From contig CAZCGA010000101.1 of assembly GCA_964498075.1 (NCBI GenBank), forward strand, positions 1 to 24,557: a stretch of DNA of 24,557 nt. The letters run 5' to 3'. Positions 23,226 to 24,557 of the stretch are shown here, piece after piece. Below the pieces are notes generated by a model, which searched no databases, had not been told where the DNA came from, and was given only the letters and a program-made list of their open reading frames with translations. Origin of the DNA: CAZCGA01 sp964498075 (GTDB lineage Bacteria > Desulfobacterota > Binatia > HRBIN30). Positions within the stretch are counted from its first letter, which is position 1, and every line of letters begins with the position of its first letter. The translations under genes and the position numbers were made by a program.

Positions 23226-24266
23226 TCAACCTTGGCCCTTGGTGCCGGCTGTGGCGGCGAGGGCGCCGAGGGCGCACGCCAGCAAGCCGGCGAGGAGCGG
23301 CGCTTCGGCCGCTCCGACCGTGGGCAGGAGCAGCGCCGCCAAACCGCAGGCGGCACCGGCGGCCCACAACGTCACCACGACCGCGGCCGGGTGCATGCCC
23401 CGTTGCATCAGCCGGTGACTGATGTGGCGGCGGTCGCCGACCCACGGCCGATGACCGGCGCGCAGCCGCAGGATGATGACGAGCACCAGATCGAGCAACG
23501 GGACGGCGAGCACGAACAGCGGCGTGAACACGGAGATCACCGGCACGTGTGCGCCGCGCGTGTACACGCCCATGACCGACAGCGCCGCCAGCAAGAAGCC
23601 GATCAGCATGGAACCGGTGTCGCCGAGGAAGACGCGGGCGCGCGGCCAGTTGTACGGTAGGAAGCCGAGGCAAGCGCCGCCGAGGGCGACGGCCACCAGC
23701 GCGACGTTCAGCTCTCCCGAGCGCAGGTTGGTGATCGCCAGCGAGAACGCCGCCACGGCGCCGAGGCCGGTGCACAGGCCGTCGAGGTTGTCGAGGAGGT
23801 TGAGCGCGTTGGTGATGGTGACCACCCACAGCACCGTGAGCAGGATGATCGGTGGTGCCGGCCAATGCAGGAAGAGGTTGAGGCGTACGCCGAGCAACGC
23901 CAGACACAGCCCGGCGGCGGCGGCGGCGCTCACCTGCCAGAGGAACTTGCGTGCCGGTGAGAGCACGCGGATGTCATCGAGCAGCCCGGCGATGACGATG
24001 ACCAGCATACCGGAGCCGAGTGCCAAGAACCCTGCGAGGCCGGTCTTGCCGCCATGTTGGAGAAACAGAACGGCGCCGCCGAACGTACCGGCCGCGATGG
24101 CGAGACCGCCGAGTTGCGGCGTGGGCACCGCGTGGGTGCGATAGCCGCCGGGGCGGGCGAGCACGCCGAGGCGGCGGGCGATGCGGGCGACCAGCGGCGT
24201 CACCGCGAACGACACGGCGCCGGCGACCACTCCCGCGGCTACCAGGTGATCGAGCTCGAGCGCCAT
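23226..24266 (-). CDS. WecA/TagO-type undecaprenyl-phosphate sugar-1-phosphate transferase
   Basis: The protein has 346 residues with about ten membrane helices. The conserved cytoplasmic motifs are all seen: the early PTPQLGGLAI loop, catalytic D97-D98 in LLDDIRVL, NLLDNLDGL at 156-164, FLGDTGSMLIGF at 213-224, and RRHISHRL at 279-286. It should move a sugar-1-phosphate (usually GlcNAc-1-P) from a UDP-sugar to undecaprenyl phosphate, the first step in making a lipid-linked polysaccharide. MraY itself is less likely, because the RRHISHRL ending is typical of WecA/TagO. The ATG at 24266 is preferred over a longer open frame because it starts the first helix and has GGAAGGA before it. It completes the pathway with the flippase and glycosyltransferases. 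Confidence 0.93.
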   Translation of the reverse strand: MALELDHLVAAGVVAGAVSFAVTPLVARIARRLGVLARPGGYRTHAVPTPQLGGLAIAAGTFGGAVLFLQHGGKTGLAGFLALGSGMLVIVIAGLLDDIRVLSPARKFLWQVSAAAAAGLCLALLGVRLNLFLHWPAPPIILLTVLWVVTITNALNLLDNLDGLCTGLGAVAAFSLAITNLRSGELNVALVAVALGGACLGFLPYNWPRARVFLGDTGSMLIGFLLAALSVMGVYTRGAHVPVISVFTPLFVLAVPLLDLVLVIILRLRAGHRPWVGDRRHISHRLMQRGMHPAAVVVTLWAAGAACGLAALLLPTVGAAEAPLLAGLLACALGALAATAGTKGQG

Positions 24267-24399
24267 GCCGTATCCTTCCCCATAGACCCAATCCGCGTCC
24301 CGCCGCCCATTGCTACTGCTAAGAGGAGCACTTGCGCAAGCATCCAGGCGCGTTTGGAGATTCTCCGAGCTGATCGCTGAACGCTGACGGGTGAGCGCG

Positions 24400-24426
24400 G
24401 GTGCTGTCCGAACTACGGACAGCACC
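24400..24426. terminator. Perfect 11-bp stem-loop upstream of tRNA-Gly
   Basis: GGTGCTGTCCG (24400-24410) and CGGACAGCACC (24416-24426) are exact reverse complements around the loop AACTA. It looks like a terminator stem, but no long T-run follows. It ends five bases before the tRNA promoter's -35 and could protect it from upstream readthrough. No gene on the plus strand ends nearby, so it may instead be an operator or a mobile-element footprint. Confidence 0.5.
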
Positions 24427-24431
24427 TTGCG

Positions 24432-24460
24432 TTGACACCCTGCAACGATTTGCCTAGTGT
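24432..24460 (+). promoter_or_regulatory. Promoter of tRNA-Gly
   Basis: A perfect TTGACA (24432-24437), exactly 17 bases, then TAGTGT (24455-24460). Transcription would start near 24467, about 20 bases before the tRNA 5' end at 24487. Confidence 0.6.
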
Positions 24461-24486
24461 CGGTCGCACCTGCCAGCGCAGTCCTT

Positions 24487-24557
<71 letters not shown>

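Noticed and set aside
22543..23907. A 454-residue minus-strand frame over a glycosyltransferase and the WecA-like gene
   Set aside because: Its composition is that of an antisense frame, and the two overlapped genes have complete family motifs.
24321..24370. AGAGGAG followed by a TTG-started 13-codon frame and the 10-base palindrome CTTGCGCAAG at 24331-24340
   Set aside because: It could look like a leader peptide with a downstream hairpin, but no regulated gene follows except a tRNA with its own promoter, so chance is more likely.

Overview
The window is GC-rich bacterial chromosome. Its layout (yebC, then ruvC-ruvA-ruvB-DUF2905), its very large lipoproteins with Thr/Pro-rich spacers behind the lipobox, and its glycosyltransferase-rich locus resemble uncultivated deltaproteobacteria-like lineages such as Binatota. 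That placement is an inference from gene style; no marker in the window settles it.

Region 1 (1-4963) begins with the tail of an EamA-type transporter and the wreck of a methyltransferase gene. A leftward TetR-led operon follows: TetR regulator, a membrane acyltransferase fused to a DUF2147 domain, a two-helix membrane peptide, and a SAM methyltransferase. A sterol desaturase-type di-iron membrane oxygenase diverges from it. A perfect 19-bp palindrome lies in the intergenic gap, inside a good sigma70 promoter for the TetR operon. The set looks like a repressor-controlled system for modifying membrane or envelope lipids.

Region 2 (4964-11827) holds a decayed VapBC-like toxin-antitoxin remnant, a tRNA-Leu(CAG) gene, and an envelope locus. 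In that locus an XRE/DUF4423-like regulator and a small lipoprotein diverge from a 1188-residue lipoprotein. The large lipoprotein has four Big_2-like domains, a BsuPI-like domain and three C-terminal 8-cysteine repeats. Two secreted proteins converge on its 3' end, with a strong shared hairpin between.

Region 3 (12021-16879) is housekeeping: yebC, ruvC, ruvA, ruvB and a DUF2905 protein, with ruvA/ruvB/DUF2905 translationally coupled. An orphan sensor histidine kinase follows, with a sigma54-like promoter match in front of it.

Region 4 (16895-24266) is a surface-polysaccharide locus: four GT4 glycosyltransferases, a Wzx/MOP-type flippase and a WecA/TagO-type sugar-phosphate transferase, on alternating strands. 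The enzymes cover lipid-linked initiation, sugar addition and export; no polymerase or ligase is seen. The window ends in a tRNA-Gly(CCC) gene with its own promoter.

A theme runs through the regulatory DNA: three leftward genes (TetR, the XRE-like regulator and the first glycosyltransferase) have a -10 hexamer only 7-8 bases before the start codon and no good Shine-Dalgarno sequence, as expected for leaderless mRNAs. In each case an inverted repeat lies over or next to the promoter.
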